DNA from: Ectothiorhodospiraceae bacterium WFHF3C12
GTDB lineage: Bacteria; Pseudomonadota; Gammaproteobacteria; Nitrococcales; Nitrococcaceae
NCBI GenBank assembly: GCA_013519935.1
Contig: JACDUA010000002.1
Coordinates: 1-64,000 of the forward strand
Direction: 5' to 3'
DNA length: 64,000 nt
How positions within the stretch are numbered: position 1 is the first letter of the stretch; the number at the start of each line of letters is the position of its first letter. This document shows, in pieces, positions 18,646-26,753 of the stretch. A model generated the notes under the pieces. That model was not told where the DNA came from, did no database searches, and saw nothing but the letters and a program-made list of their open reading frames with translations. Made by a program: the position numbers and the translations under genes.

Positions 18646-20664
18646 TCAGCCCTCGGGGCCTTGGCTGGCTTGCATCTCCACGCTGGGTAGCCGTTCGGCA
18701 CCCCAGCTGCGGCGGATATAGCCAATGCATTCGTCCAGCTCTTCCTGGGTTACCTGGCCGGGCTCGCCGCGCTCCAGCGGATCGTAGTGGAAGATGTAAA
18801 GCCGGGAGGCGAACTGCTCGAACGGCAGAGAGGCCTCGCCGTAACCCTCGCCGTTGTCCGCGGTGCTGACCTTCACGGAATCGCCCCAGTCTTGGCCGCT
18901 GTCGTTGTTCGGATTGAAGAAATAGACCCGCATCTCGCCGCTGGTGTCCAGTGCCACGCGCTGAATGGCGATGGCGTGCCAGCCGATAAAGCGCGCCGCG
19001 CTGTCGGTCACCGCGATACCCGCCGGTTGCGGATGGATCAACGGCTGGTTGCCGTTGTAATACGGGTGGTAGTAGGCATAGAAATGCCGGAGGAAATCCT
19101 CCGGATTCACCAGCTTCCCTGTCGCCACGTCCACGTTGATGCGAAAGCCGCGGCCGACCCACCAGCCGTGGAACTCCGGGTTGACCCACCGATGCGGATC
19201 GCCCTCGCGGCCAATGCACATGCGGCCCATCTCGTTGTAGATGTGGTCGAGATGAGGCACCAGTATCAGCGACACCGGATCCAGATCGATGGGTAGCGGC
19301 CGGCCGTCCAGGGCGCTGTGCGAGGACACCGGCTGGCCCTCGAAGTGGACGATGACCTCATCGTCACGGGCGCCCCAGGTGAGTATCTGAAGCAGGTAGT
19401 CCGGATCGTTGAACGACCACATGGACAGCGCCCGCGCCGACTGGCAGGTCGGGTTGTTGCCCTGACCCACGCCCAGCGGCAGGCCCAGCATCATCAGTAC
19501 GCCTTCGAGCAGCCGCCGCCGCGGCGGTATGGTATCGCCGAAGGCCATGTAGAGCCGATCGGCGGCCCAGTCGGACAGCGGTAGCCCGATCTGGCGCCAG
19601 AGCGCCGGCGCCACCGCGGTCTGATACAGAATGCCGCGCTCCAGCATCATGCTCAGGCCATAGACCGCCTGCGCGGTTTGCGGATACACGGCTTCGTCGA
19701 TAAGCGCCAGTACCAGCTCGCGGTAGCACAACAGGCAGTCCCGGCCCGTGTTGGACAGGCCCAGGGCGTCGGCCAACAGGTGGTCGGCCTTGCCGCGCAG
19801 GTAGCGCAGGAATGCGGCGTGATAGGGCGAGGCCAGGCCGGTGTCGTGCATGGCCCGGGCGAAGCCGTTAGCCTCGGACTGCAGCGCGCTGCTGTCCAGG
19901 TGGGCGAGTCGTTCCTCGAAGGTCTCGATGCCGGGATCGTCCCGGCAGGCATTGGTGGGCGCGAACAGGCTGCTGACCAGTCGCTCGGCACCGTGGCCGC
20001 TGGCGCCGAGATCAATGTTCGGGTCGGCCCGGCAAATGGCGATCTGGGTGATCATCTGTTTGACCGGGTCCACCTGGATGGGACGCTGCCGCAGGATGCG
20101 CCAGATCTCGTCGATGAGCTGGTCGATGACGTGCTCGTAGCCTATACGCTCCGCGAGATGGCGCAGCACCCGGCGGGGGATCTCCGCCAGCCGTCCCTGC
20201 GTGGCGCGCTCCGCCTCGCTGGGGGGCGTGAACAGCATGGCCAGATTGATGGCCAGCACCTGGGTCAGGTAGTGGTGGGCCTGCTCCACCGAGAGCTGAG
20301 GATGGAGGTAATCGCCGCGCGCGACCGCGAGCATGCGCAGCTCGCTGAGCGCCTCGATGACCACCGTATTGGGGTCGGGGCTCTGAAGCGCATGCGTGGT
20401 CATGGACGGGACCAGGATCTGCGGCGATGCCCAGTCCGAGCCCAGAAAAACACCCGCCTCCTCCAGTGCCTGGATGCGGCTCTCCAGGGCGGCACAGCCG
20501 CCCTCCATGGCCATCAGGCGCTTGGCCGTATCCAGGATGCGGGCAAGCTTGGTCGTCTTGGAGAACGCCGGCGCCGCCGCGAGGAGCTCGATGGCCTCGT
20601 CCATCCGGGCGAGGACCGTCTCCAGCGTGGCGGTGGCGCCGGAGCTGTTGTCAGGTGGGCTCAT
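18646..20664 (-). CDS. Uncharacterised 672-aa protein with papain-like Cys/His/Asn pattern
   Basis: No named family is recognised. Residues 1-390 are helical, with no signal peptide. From residue 395 a segment reads like a papain-fold active site: Q401-GNNPT-C407 has the same Q-to-Cys spacing as papain. H563 lies in FIGWHAIAIQ and N584 in VYFFNPNND, in the order Cys, His, Asn, each in a beta-strand context. This suggests a cysteine peptidase, amidase or transpeptidase domain, but it rests on pattern only. The gene starts 33 bases after the ATP-grasp gene stops and probably shares its mRNA. A ligase plus a hydrolase suggests a system that makes and removes an amide bond; the substrate is unknown. 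Confidence 0.7.
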   Translation of the reverse strand: MSPPDNSSGATATLETVLARMDEAIELLAAAPAFSKTTKLARILDTAKRLMAMEGGCAALESRIQALEEAGVFLGSDWASPQILVPSMTTHALQSPDPNTVVIEALSELRMLAVARGDYLHPQLSVEQAHHYLTQVLAINLAMLFTPPSEAERATQGRLAEIPRRVLRHLAERIGYEHVIDQLIDEIWRILRQRPIQVDPVKQMITQIAICRADPNIDLGASGHGAERLVSSLFAPTNACRDDPGIETFEERLAHLDSSALQSEANGFARAMHDTGLASPYHAAFLRYLRGKADHLLADALGLSNTGRDCLLCYRELVLALIDEAVYPQTAQAVYGLSMMLERGILYQTAVAPALWRQIGLPLSDWAADRLYMAFGDTIPPRRRLLEGVLMMLGLPLGVGQGNNPTCQSARALSMWSFNDPDYLLQILTWGARDDEVIVHFEGQPVSSHSALDGRPLPIDLDPVSLILVPHLDHIYNEMGRMCIGREGDPHRWVNPEFHGWWVGRGFRINVDVATGKLVNPEDFLRHFYAYYHPYYNGNQPLIHPQPAGIAVTDSAARFIGWHAIAIQRVALDTSGEMRVYFFNPNNDSGQDWGDSVKVSTADNGEGYGEASLPFEQFASRLYIFHYDPLERGEPGQVTQEELDECIGYIRRSWGAERLPSVEMQASQGPEG

Positions 20665-20697
20665 TTGCCGACTCGTTCTCCGTGCCTCACGCAGGTG

Positions 20698-21921
20698 CTA
20701 GATGTAGTAATCCAGCTCTTCCTGGTGTTTGAGCAGATCCCGCAGCTTGTGCGGATCGTCGCCGAAGAAGAACACTAGACCCCAGTGCGTGCCGAAGGCC
20801 GTGCGCTTGGTCACGGTTTCCTCCATTGGTGCCGTCAGCTCGTGATAATCGAAGTAGGGGTGGTTTTCCACCTCCTCGGGGATCTCCAGCTGGCTGACCA
20901 CGCGCCGCCGTGGGTAGACGCCGAAGCAGCCGGCGTAGCCCTTGGCGCCCTTCACGGGCTCCGGGAAGAAGTTCTTCACCTCTTCATCCGTGGTGTGCGG
21001 GTCGAAGACCAGGATGGAGGCCTGGTAGGCGTTGAAGCCGTAGGCGCGCTCCATCAGCTCGAAGGCCTTGAAGCCCGGCGGGCGGTAGGCCACCTCGCCG
21101 AAGTACATGGTGCCGTCGCTGGTAACGAAGTACTCCGGATGGATCTGGCCGAACTGGATGTCGAAGGTCTTGATCAGCTTTTCGATCTCCTTCTCGATCA
21201 GCGGCCGCCAGCTCTCGAGCTCCGGTGTCGCCGGCACGAATACGGAGTAACCCAGCGTCACGTACTCGGAGAGGTTCAGGAAGGCGATCTTGCCGTTGTG
21301 AATCCAGGCCTCGACCGCGAACTCCCAGCCGTCAAGATGGCTTTCCATCAGGACCGGGAATTCCTCCTCGGGGATCATGTCGACCTCGTCCGGCGTGCGT
21401 ATAACCCGGTGGCCGAGACAGCCGGCCTTGTCGAAGGCCTTGAGATGGATCGGGTCGTTGGGGTCACCGTCGAGCTTGAGCAGGGTCTGGTTGACCCGGC
21501 GCAGGAAGCGTACGACGTCGTCCTTGTCGTGGGCCTCCTCGAAGATGCCCACCCGAATGCCGCCCAGCTGAGCCCGGCGCTTCATCAGCGCCTTGTCACG
21601 GAACAGGACGGCCTGGCCATGGAGCCGGGGATTCTTCATGAGCACCGAGTTGATGGCGCCGGCCCATTCCACGGTCTCTTCGTATAACGGGATGGCGACG
21701 TCCACGCCCTCGGCCTGGAGGGTTTCGGCGATTTCCAGGGAGCGGTCGTTGAGCCGCTCGAAGTTCCACGGGATGTAGGGGATATCGTGCTGCTTGCAGT
21801 AATCCTCGGCCCATTCGGGCGCGACCACCACGTAGCGGCGATCGAAGTTCTCGGCTGCCTCGACGGCGCCGAGGCTCCAGCCGAGAAGCGCCACGTAACC
21901 CTTGTCAGGATTTTTCTCCAT
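20698..21921 (-). CDS. ATP-grasp ligase-like protein
   Basis: 407 residues. An N-terminal Rossmann-like pre-grasp domain (GYVALLGWSLGAVEAAENF) leads to an ATP-grasp core. Features are the lysines around QTLLKLDGDPNDPIHLKAF, an acidic metal segment VLMESHLDGWEFAVEAWI, and QIHPEYFVTSDGTMYFGEVAYRPPG, where the metal-binding Glu and the usual Arg appear. Such enzymes activate a carboxylate as acyl phosphate and join it to an amine or thiol; the nearest well-known relatives are carboxylate-amine ligases. It is the first gene of a possible four-gene minus-strand unit with the papain-like protein, a rhomboid and the SelD fusion. The substrate is unknown. Confidence 0.8.
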   Translation of the reverse strand: MEKNPDKGYVALLGWSLGAVEAAENFDRRYVVVAPEWAEDYCKQHDIPYIPWNFERLNDRSLEIAETLQAEGVDVAIPLYEETVEWAGAINSVLMKNPRLHGQAVLFRDKALMKRRAQLGGIRVGIFEEAHDKDDVVRFLRRVNQTLLKLDGDPNDPIHLKAFDKAGCLGHRVIRTPDEVDMIPEEEFPVLMESHLDGWEFAVEAWIHNGKIAFLNLSEYVTLGYSVFVPATPELESWRPLIEKEIEKLIKTFDIQFGQIHPEYFVTSDGTMYFGEVAYRPPGFKAFELMERAYGFNAYQASILVFDPHTTDEEVKNFFPEPVKGAKGYAGCFGVYPRRRVVSQLEIPEEVENHPYFDYHELTAPMEETVTKRTAFGTHWGLVFFFGDDPHKLRDLLKHQEELDYYI

Positions 21922-22166
21922 GAGACGAACCTCTTCGTTGCGGGCGTGTGAGGCGCACTGCCTGGCGGCGGTGCGGACCCGGCCACGTGTTCGTTCGCAC
22001 GCGCATTATACATGGCAGGGCCGACCGGCCCGGGGCCGGTCGCGCCCACGGCAGTGGGCATCACTAACTGACAGTGGCGTGCAGGGAGCGGGTTTACAAG
22101 GGCGAGGGCCGCCGAACCCGTGACCGTGTCGCGTTGCGAAGGCGGGTACGGCCGGGCGCAGCTGCC

Positions 22167-22382
22167 TCAGGCGGCGGTTTCCTCGTACCAGACCTCGTCG
22201 GCATGTCTATCGCTCGGCAGCGCGTAATAGACGCCGATCTGGTCGGTCCGGATGAGGACGGCCTTGCCCGTACTGACGTCCACCGCGATGGCCTCGCCGT
22301 GGTCGTGAAGGGACTCGGCAATGCGCCGCATCCCCGAGATTACACGGACGGCCCCGTCCCTGTTGACGACGAGTGGTCGCAT
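22167..22382 (-). CDS. Small hypothetical protein
   Basis: 71 residues, soluble, acidic in its C-terminal third. ATG at 22382 is preceded by TTAGGAGCGCCGC, a good ribosome site. The middle part (AIAVDVSTGKAVLIRTDQIG) looks like a small beta-rich fold. No family recognised. It stands alone between the ATP-grasp and TetR genes. Confidence 0.55.
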   Translation of the reverse strand: MRPLVVNRDGAVRVISGMRRIAESLHDHGEAIAVDVSTGKAVLIRTDQIGVYYALPSDRHADEVWYEETAA

Positions 22383-22646
22383 GCGGCGCTCCTAACAGGT
22401 TAAAGCTCCATGTTCCGTGATGAACTATACACTTTGGAATAGTCGCGCCGCAATATGGTCCGTCGCGGTGGGGGTGCCTCCTATCGGCCGGGACATCAGA
22501 CCCCGGCGTCCGCGGAGGACGATCGCCGTTACCGGCCCGAACGTCACCAGACCGTTGAAGGCATCGGGAATGAGCATCGCATGCCCGGTCACGCGCCGCA
22601 CGCCGTCAAATGGCCGGCCGTCACGCGACGGATCGGGCCGTGACCG

Positions 22647-23270
22647 CTACCGCGTGGAGGTGCACATGTGCCAGCAGGCGTCCCGGGCCGAATTGATGTC
22701 GGCCTCCGCCAGGCTGAGGTAACCGGCACGCTCTGTCTTGAACAGTTGCACGAAGGCACCCCAGATGAGCGTCATGAGAACTTCGGCGCGAACGTCCGAG
22801 CGGAACACGTCCCGTTGCTGCAATGCCTCGCAGGCGGCTCGAATGGGTGAGAGCACGCGGTGCTCGAGGGCCAGGCTTTCCGGGTCCAGGTAGGCCAGGT
22901 GATCCTGCAACTCCAGGAAGCGAAAGGCAGCGGGTCGTTCCCGGGCGAATCGCACCAGGCGGTTCCAGAACTCGTCGAACAGGGCTCTGGGCTCGCCTTC
23001 CGGATCAAGGTGCTCGGTGAGGCGGCGTCGCAGGGCTCGCTTTTCCTCGCAGTACAACGCGTTGACGAGGGCTTCCTTGTTCTCGAAATACCGGTAGATG
23101 GTGCCGGTGCCGACCGACGCCCGCTCGGCGATCTCCGGCACGGCCACGCCGTTCACCCCGCGCGTAGCGAAGGCTTCCAGCGCGGCCGACAGGATCGCTT
23201 CGCGTTTCGGTGTCGCAGGCGCCGTTTGCTTGCTCGCGTTCGATGTCGAAGTCATCGCCCTGGTCTTCAT
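22647..23270 (-). CDS. TetR-family transcriptional regulator
   Basis: 207 residues. The N-terminal helix-turn-helix (REAILSAALEAFATRGVNGVAVPEIAERASVGTGTIYRYFENKEALV) is a textbook TetR DNA-binding domain; the C-terminal part is the variable ligand and dimer domain. ATG at 23270 was chosen; ATG at 23255 with AGGGCG upstream is equally possible. It diverges from the NDH-2 gene across about 300 bases and may control it, as TetR proteins often regulate the gene on the other side. Confidence 0.85.
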   Translation of the reverse strand: MKTRAMTSTSNASKQTAPATPKREAILSAALEAFATRGVNGVAVPEIAERASVGTGTIYRYFENKEALVNALYCEEKRALRRRLTEHLDPEGEPRALFDEFWNRLVRFARERPAAFRFLELQDHLAYLDPESLALEHRVLSPIRAACEALQQRDVFRSDVRAEVLMTLIWGAFVQLFKTERAGYLSLAEADINSARDACWHMCTSTR

Positions 23271-23570
23271 CCGGCTCGAAGGGCGCCGGCCGATCACGCG
23301 GCCGTCGCCAGGAAAACACCGTTCAGCTCGAGCGGAGGCCGCGTGGCGCGACCTGCTCGATGCCTTCCCGATTCATTCTACGGGATTACCCCTTCAACCC
23401 GGATAGCCCCATTTCAGTCCGCCCCGGCGGTGGTGCCCGCCGGCGCGTCCCGCTTCTCCCGCGTCGCCGGACGCACGTCGACTTCCCCGTGCCAATCCGT
23501 TATGTTTCGACGCCCGCTCGCGGGCACATACTCATGCGTATGGTCCGCGCGCCGGCAGAAAGGAGACACA

Positions 23571-24893
23571 ATGACTACGGAAAGCAGTGATTCGCAGCAT
23601 CGCGTACTGGTCGTCGGCGGCGGCGCCGGCGGACTCGAGCTTGCCACGCGACTCGCCCGTGGCCCCGGGCGTCGCGGGCGTCTCGGGGTTACCCTGGTCG
23701 ACGCCAATCTGACCCATGTCTGGAAGCCGCTGTTCCACGAAGTGGCCGCGGGCACCCTGGATTCCCAGGCCGATGCGCTGCCGTACCTGGCTCAGGCCAG
23801 CCGCTATGGCTTCCGGTTTCACTACGGCCGTATGTGCGGGCTGGATCGTGGCCGCAAGCGTATCCGTCTCGCATCGGTGGCGGGCGACGACGGTGCTGAG
23901 CTCGTTCCGGAGCGTGAGCTCGCCTACGATACCCTGGTTCTGGCCGTGGGCAGTGTCAGCAATAACTTCGGTACGCCAGGGGCGGCCGAGCACTGCATGT
24001 ACCTGGACTCGATCCGGGAGGCCCAGCGTTTTCAGCAGAGCATGGTGCGCGCCTTCCTGCGCGCCCAGGCCCAGCAGGGCCCGTTGAGTGACAGCCAACT
24101 GTCGGTGGCCATCGTCGGCGGCGGTGCCACCGGCGTCGAGCTGGCCGCGGAGCTGCGCAATGCCGCGCGAAGGGCGGTGAGCTACGGCCTGGATCGCATT
24201 GACCCGGAGCGCGACCTCAAGCTCACCCTCATCGAGGCGGCAGACCGGGTGCTGCCGGCGTTGTCGGAACGGCTCTCGGAGAAGACCGAGCGGGAGCTCA
24301 CGAACCTGGGTGTGCGGGTGGTCACCGCCAAAAAGGTGGTGGAGGTGACCCGGGAGGGCGTCGCACTGGACGGCGGCGAATTCGTGCCTGCCGAGTTCCG
24401 GGTCTGGTCCGCCGGCATCAAGGCGCCGGACTGGCTGGCGGAGCTGGACGGCCTGGAGACCAACCGCGCCAACCAGCTGGTGGTGAACGCCAGCCTGCAG
24501 ACAAGCCGGGACGGGAACGTTTTTGCCCTGGGGGACTGCGCCGCGTGCCCCCGCGAGAGCGGGCTACTGGTGCCGCCGCGCGCCCAGGCCGCCAGCCAGC
24601 AGGCGGGTTTCCTGGCCGAGGCCCTGGACCGTCGCGCCCGGGGCGTGGGGCTGGGCGAATTCGCCTATGAGGATTACGGTTCCCTGATCTCGTTGAGCGA
24701 CGACAATGCGGTGGGCCGGCTGATGGGCAACCTCTTCGGCAGCCTCATGATCGAGGGCTTCATGGCGCGCATGGCCTACGCCATGCTCTACAAGAAGCAT
24801 CTCATGGCGCTGCACGGTTTTTCGCGGGTCGTCACGACGACACTGCTTCAGGCGCTGACCCGGCACACGCGGCCGCGGCTGAAGCTGCATTGA
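23571..24893 (+). CDS. ndh: Type II NADH dehydrogenase-like flavoprotein
   Basis: 440 residues, the usual NDH-2 length. Two dinucleotide-binding motifs, VLVVGGGAGGLELATRL for FAD and VAIVGGGATGVELAAEL for NADH, frame the enzyme; VFALGDCAACP is the C-terminal FAD segment. The C-terminal stretch GSLMIEGFMARMAYAMLYKKHLMAL matches the amphipathic membrane anchor of NDH-2. It oxidises NADH and reduces quinone without pumping protons. AAAGGAGACACA precedes the ATG at 23571. The gene faces the TetR gene and is followed by the LOG gene after 40 bases. Confidence 0.9.
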   Translation: MTTESSDSQHRVLVVGGGAGGLELATRLARGPGRRGRLGVTLVDANLTHVWKPLFHEVAAGTLDSQADALPYLAQASRYGFRFHYGRMCGLDRGRKRIRLASVAGDDGAELVPERELAYDTLVLAVGSVSNNFGTPGAAEHCMYLDSIREAQRFQQSMVRAFLRAQAQQGPLSDSQLSVAIVGGGATGVELAAELRNAARRAVSYGLDRIDPERDLKLTLIEAADRVLPALSERLSEKTERELTNLGVRVVTAKKVVEVTREGVALDGGEFVPAEFRVWSAGIKAPDWLAELDGLETNRANQLVVNASLQTSRDGNVFALGDCAACPRESGLLVPPRAQAASQQAGFLAEALDRRARGVGLGEFAYEDYGSLISLSDDNAVGRLMGNLFGSLMIEGFMARMAYAMLYKKHLMALHGFSRVVTTTLLQALTRHTRPRLKLH

Positions 24894-24933
24894 GCATCCT
24901 GTAAGCCACGCAACCAGGGAGCCTGAACCGGCA

Positions 24934-25479
24934 ATGCAAAGCCTGTGTGTCTACTGCGGATCCAGCCCCGGCCGATCGCCTGTCTATGCCGAGGCCGCCC
25001 GGGAGCTGGCCGGCGGCCTCGTCCATCGCGGTATCCGGCTGGTCTACGGCGGCGCCAGTGTGGGCACCATGGGCGTCCTGGCGGATGAGGTGCTGGCCCG
25101 CGGTGGCGAGGTCGTTGGCGTCATTCCAGAGAACCTGGTCCGCAAGGAGGTGGCGCACCCGAGCCTGACCGAGCTCCACGTCACGGATTCGATGCACCAG
25201 CGCAAGCTGCGCATGTCGGAGCTTTCGGATGCCTTCCTGGCCATGCCCGGCGGCATCGGCACGCTGGAGGAGCTGTTCGAGATCTGGACCTGGGCCCAGC
25301 TCGGGTTCCACAGCAAACCCTGCGGTCTGCTCAACGTGGCGGGCTACTACGACGGACTCGTGGCCTTCCTGGAGCACGCTGTGGCGGAGGCGTTCGTGAG
25401 GCCTTCCTACCGCGAGATGCTCCTGGTGGATTCCGGGGTCGACGCCCTGCTGCGCCGCCTGGCCGAGCATTCCGGATAG
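24934..25479 (+). CDS. LOG-family (TIGR00730) nucleotide hydrolase
   Basis: 181 residues. The family signature is complete: CVYCGSSPG at the N-terminus, YGGASVGTMG, the HQRKLRM segment, and PGGIGTLEE, which binds the substrate phosphate. Members split nucleoside 5'-monophosphates at the N-glycosidic bond; in plants and plant-associated microbes this releases cytokinins, while the bacterial role is usually unassigned. It probably shares an mRNA with the NDH-2 gene upstream. Confidence 0.9.
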   Translation: MQSLCVYCGSSPGRSPVYAEAARELAGGLVHRGIRLVYGGASVGTMGVLADEVLARGGEVVGVIPENLVRKEVAHPSLTELHVTDSMHQRKLRMSELSDAFLAMPGGIGTLEELFEIWTWAQLGFHSKPCGLLNVAGYYDGLVAFLEHAVAEAFVRPSYREMLLVDSGVDALLRRLAEHSG

Positions 25480-25592
25480 CAACCGCCCCCACACACCCGT
25501 GAACGCGGGCGAGGCCTTGATGGAAATCAATCAAGCGGCCATCCGGGGGCGTATAGCGTTACGCCATGAATCCGTTGCCGAAGGAACCCATC

Positions 25593-26078
25593 ATGTCCAG
25601 AACCATCATAGCGGTTACCGCCCTCGTGCTGGCGGTCACGGTTGCTCTGCCGGCGCTGGGTGAGTCCCAGTCGTCGTCCGCGGACCCGGTCACGCCGAAG
25701 CTCACCGACAAGCTGCGGGGACTGCTACAGGCGGAAATGCAGCAGATCGACCAGGCCATGCGCGACATCTACACGGCAATCATCAGCGGTGACCACGAGA
25801 CGGTCGCCGACCGGGCACGAGCCGTTCACGAGAGCTTCATCCTCAAGCAGTCCCTCACGCCCGCGGACCGCAAGGACCTGGTGCAGGCCGTGCCCAAGGA
25901 CTTTCTGGCGAGGGACAAGGCGTTCCACGCCACCGCCCTGAAGCTCGCGGAGGCGGGCGAGCGGCGTGAAACCCGGGCCGAGCTGCGCCATTTCGAGCGC
26001 ATGACGCGGCAGTGCACCGGCTGCCACGCACGGTACGTATCCGACCGCTTCCCGGGGGTCGGGCAGCCCGCGAATTGA
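25593..26078 (+). CDS. Secreted c-type cytochrome, C-terminal CTGCH
   Basis: 161 residues. A signal peptide (MSRTIIAVTALVLAVTVALPALGE) is followed by a helical domain and a single haem-binding CTGCH close to the C-terminus, the arrangement of class II cytochromes c (four-helix bundle). It should carry electrons or sense ligands in the periplasm. ATG at 25593 has AGGAA seven bases upstream; an in-frame ATG at 25566 would put charged residues before the signal peptide. A convergent membrane-protein gene overlaps it on the other strand. Confidence 0.82.
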   Translation: MSRTIIAVTALVLAVTVALPALGESQSSSADPVTPKLTDKLRGLLQAEMQQIDQAMRDIYTAIISGDHETVADRARAVHESFILKQSLTPADRKDLVQAVPKDFLARDKAFHATALKLAEAGERRETRAELRHFERMTRQCTGCHARYVSDRFPGVGQPAN

Positions 26079-26561
26079 GGCTGGACCCGGCGGCCGACCC
26101 AGAGGTCGGCGGTCAGATAGCCCGGGGATGCCACCGAAGCGGTGCAGTACCCCGACGGCCACGAACCCCAGGGCGAAGAGCGTCACCAGCAGGACATGCG
26201 CGGCCAGGCTGGGCAGCTCTCGCTCGGTCAGTCGCGGAATGAGGCGCAGCCGGGCGTCCAGGGCCAGCACTACCGTCAGCCCGAGTAGCACCAGTTTCAG
26301 GGTCACCGTCCTGGATACGGGTGACTCGAGGCCGATCCACTGGCTCGGCGGCAGCATCTGCCATGCGAGCCACAGGCCGGTCACGACCTGCAGTATCAGG
26401 GCCGGGATGCCCAGCCGCTCGTAGACTCCCTCGAATTCCCGGACCGGAACCACGGAGCGCTCCCGCAGGCTTCGAGGGAGTATGCCGAAGGCGAGCACCA
26501 GGTGGCCACCGGTCCAGATCGTCGCCCCGAGGACGTGCAGCAGCACCATTGTCGCGTACAT
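25725..26561 (-). CDS. CopD-like integral membrane protein with long antisense tail
   Basis: Residues 1-145 form about four transmembrane helices, with LLHVLGATIWTGGHLVLAFGI, FGILPRSLRER and AAHVLLVTLFALGFVAVGVLHRFGG, resembling CopD/DUF2269-type membrane proteins with conserved histidines. Such proteins normally stop soon after the last helix. Here the frame stays open for another 130 codons, running antisense through the cytochrome c gene, and gives a low-complexity Arg/Gly/Leu tail. Either the natural stop was lost or there is a frameshift near 26110. ATG at 26561 has GGAG nine bases upstream. Confidence 0.65.
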   Translation of the reverse strand: MYATMVLLHVLGATIWTGGHLVLAFGILPRSLRERSVVPVREFEGVYERLGIPALILQVVTGLWLAWQMLPPSQWIGLESPVSRTVTLKLVLLGLTVVLALDARLRLIPRLTERELPSLAAHVLLVTLFALGFVAVGVLHRFGGIPGLSDRRPLGRPPGPASIRGLPDPREAVGYVPCVAAGALPRHALEMAQLGPGFTPLARLRELQGGGVERLVPRQKVLGHGLHQVLAVRGREGLLEDEALVNGSCPVGDRLVVTADDCRVDVAHGLVDLLHFRL

Positions 26562-26753
26562 GGCAATCTCCGCCCTTGCCAATCCCGGGCGGGGTGGGTG
26601 CGCTCCGGGGGGTTAGGGTTTCGATATATTGAAGTATGTCATATGAAACATTAATGATCTGTGTCACTTTTGCGGCGCAATGGACGCGCCGCCGGCCGGA
26701 CGCTCGTATACACTGGCCCGGCGCTACGGGTTGGGGGCTGAAATACCTTTCTC

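Noticed and set aside
22383-22646. A plus-strand gene around 22417-22722
   Set aside because: The frame has no ribosome site, runs antisense into the TetR gene and reads as Arg/Ser/Pro-rich.
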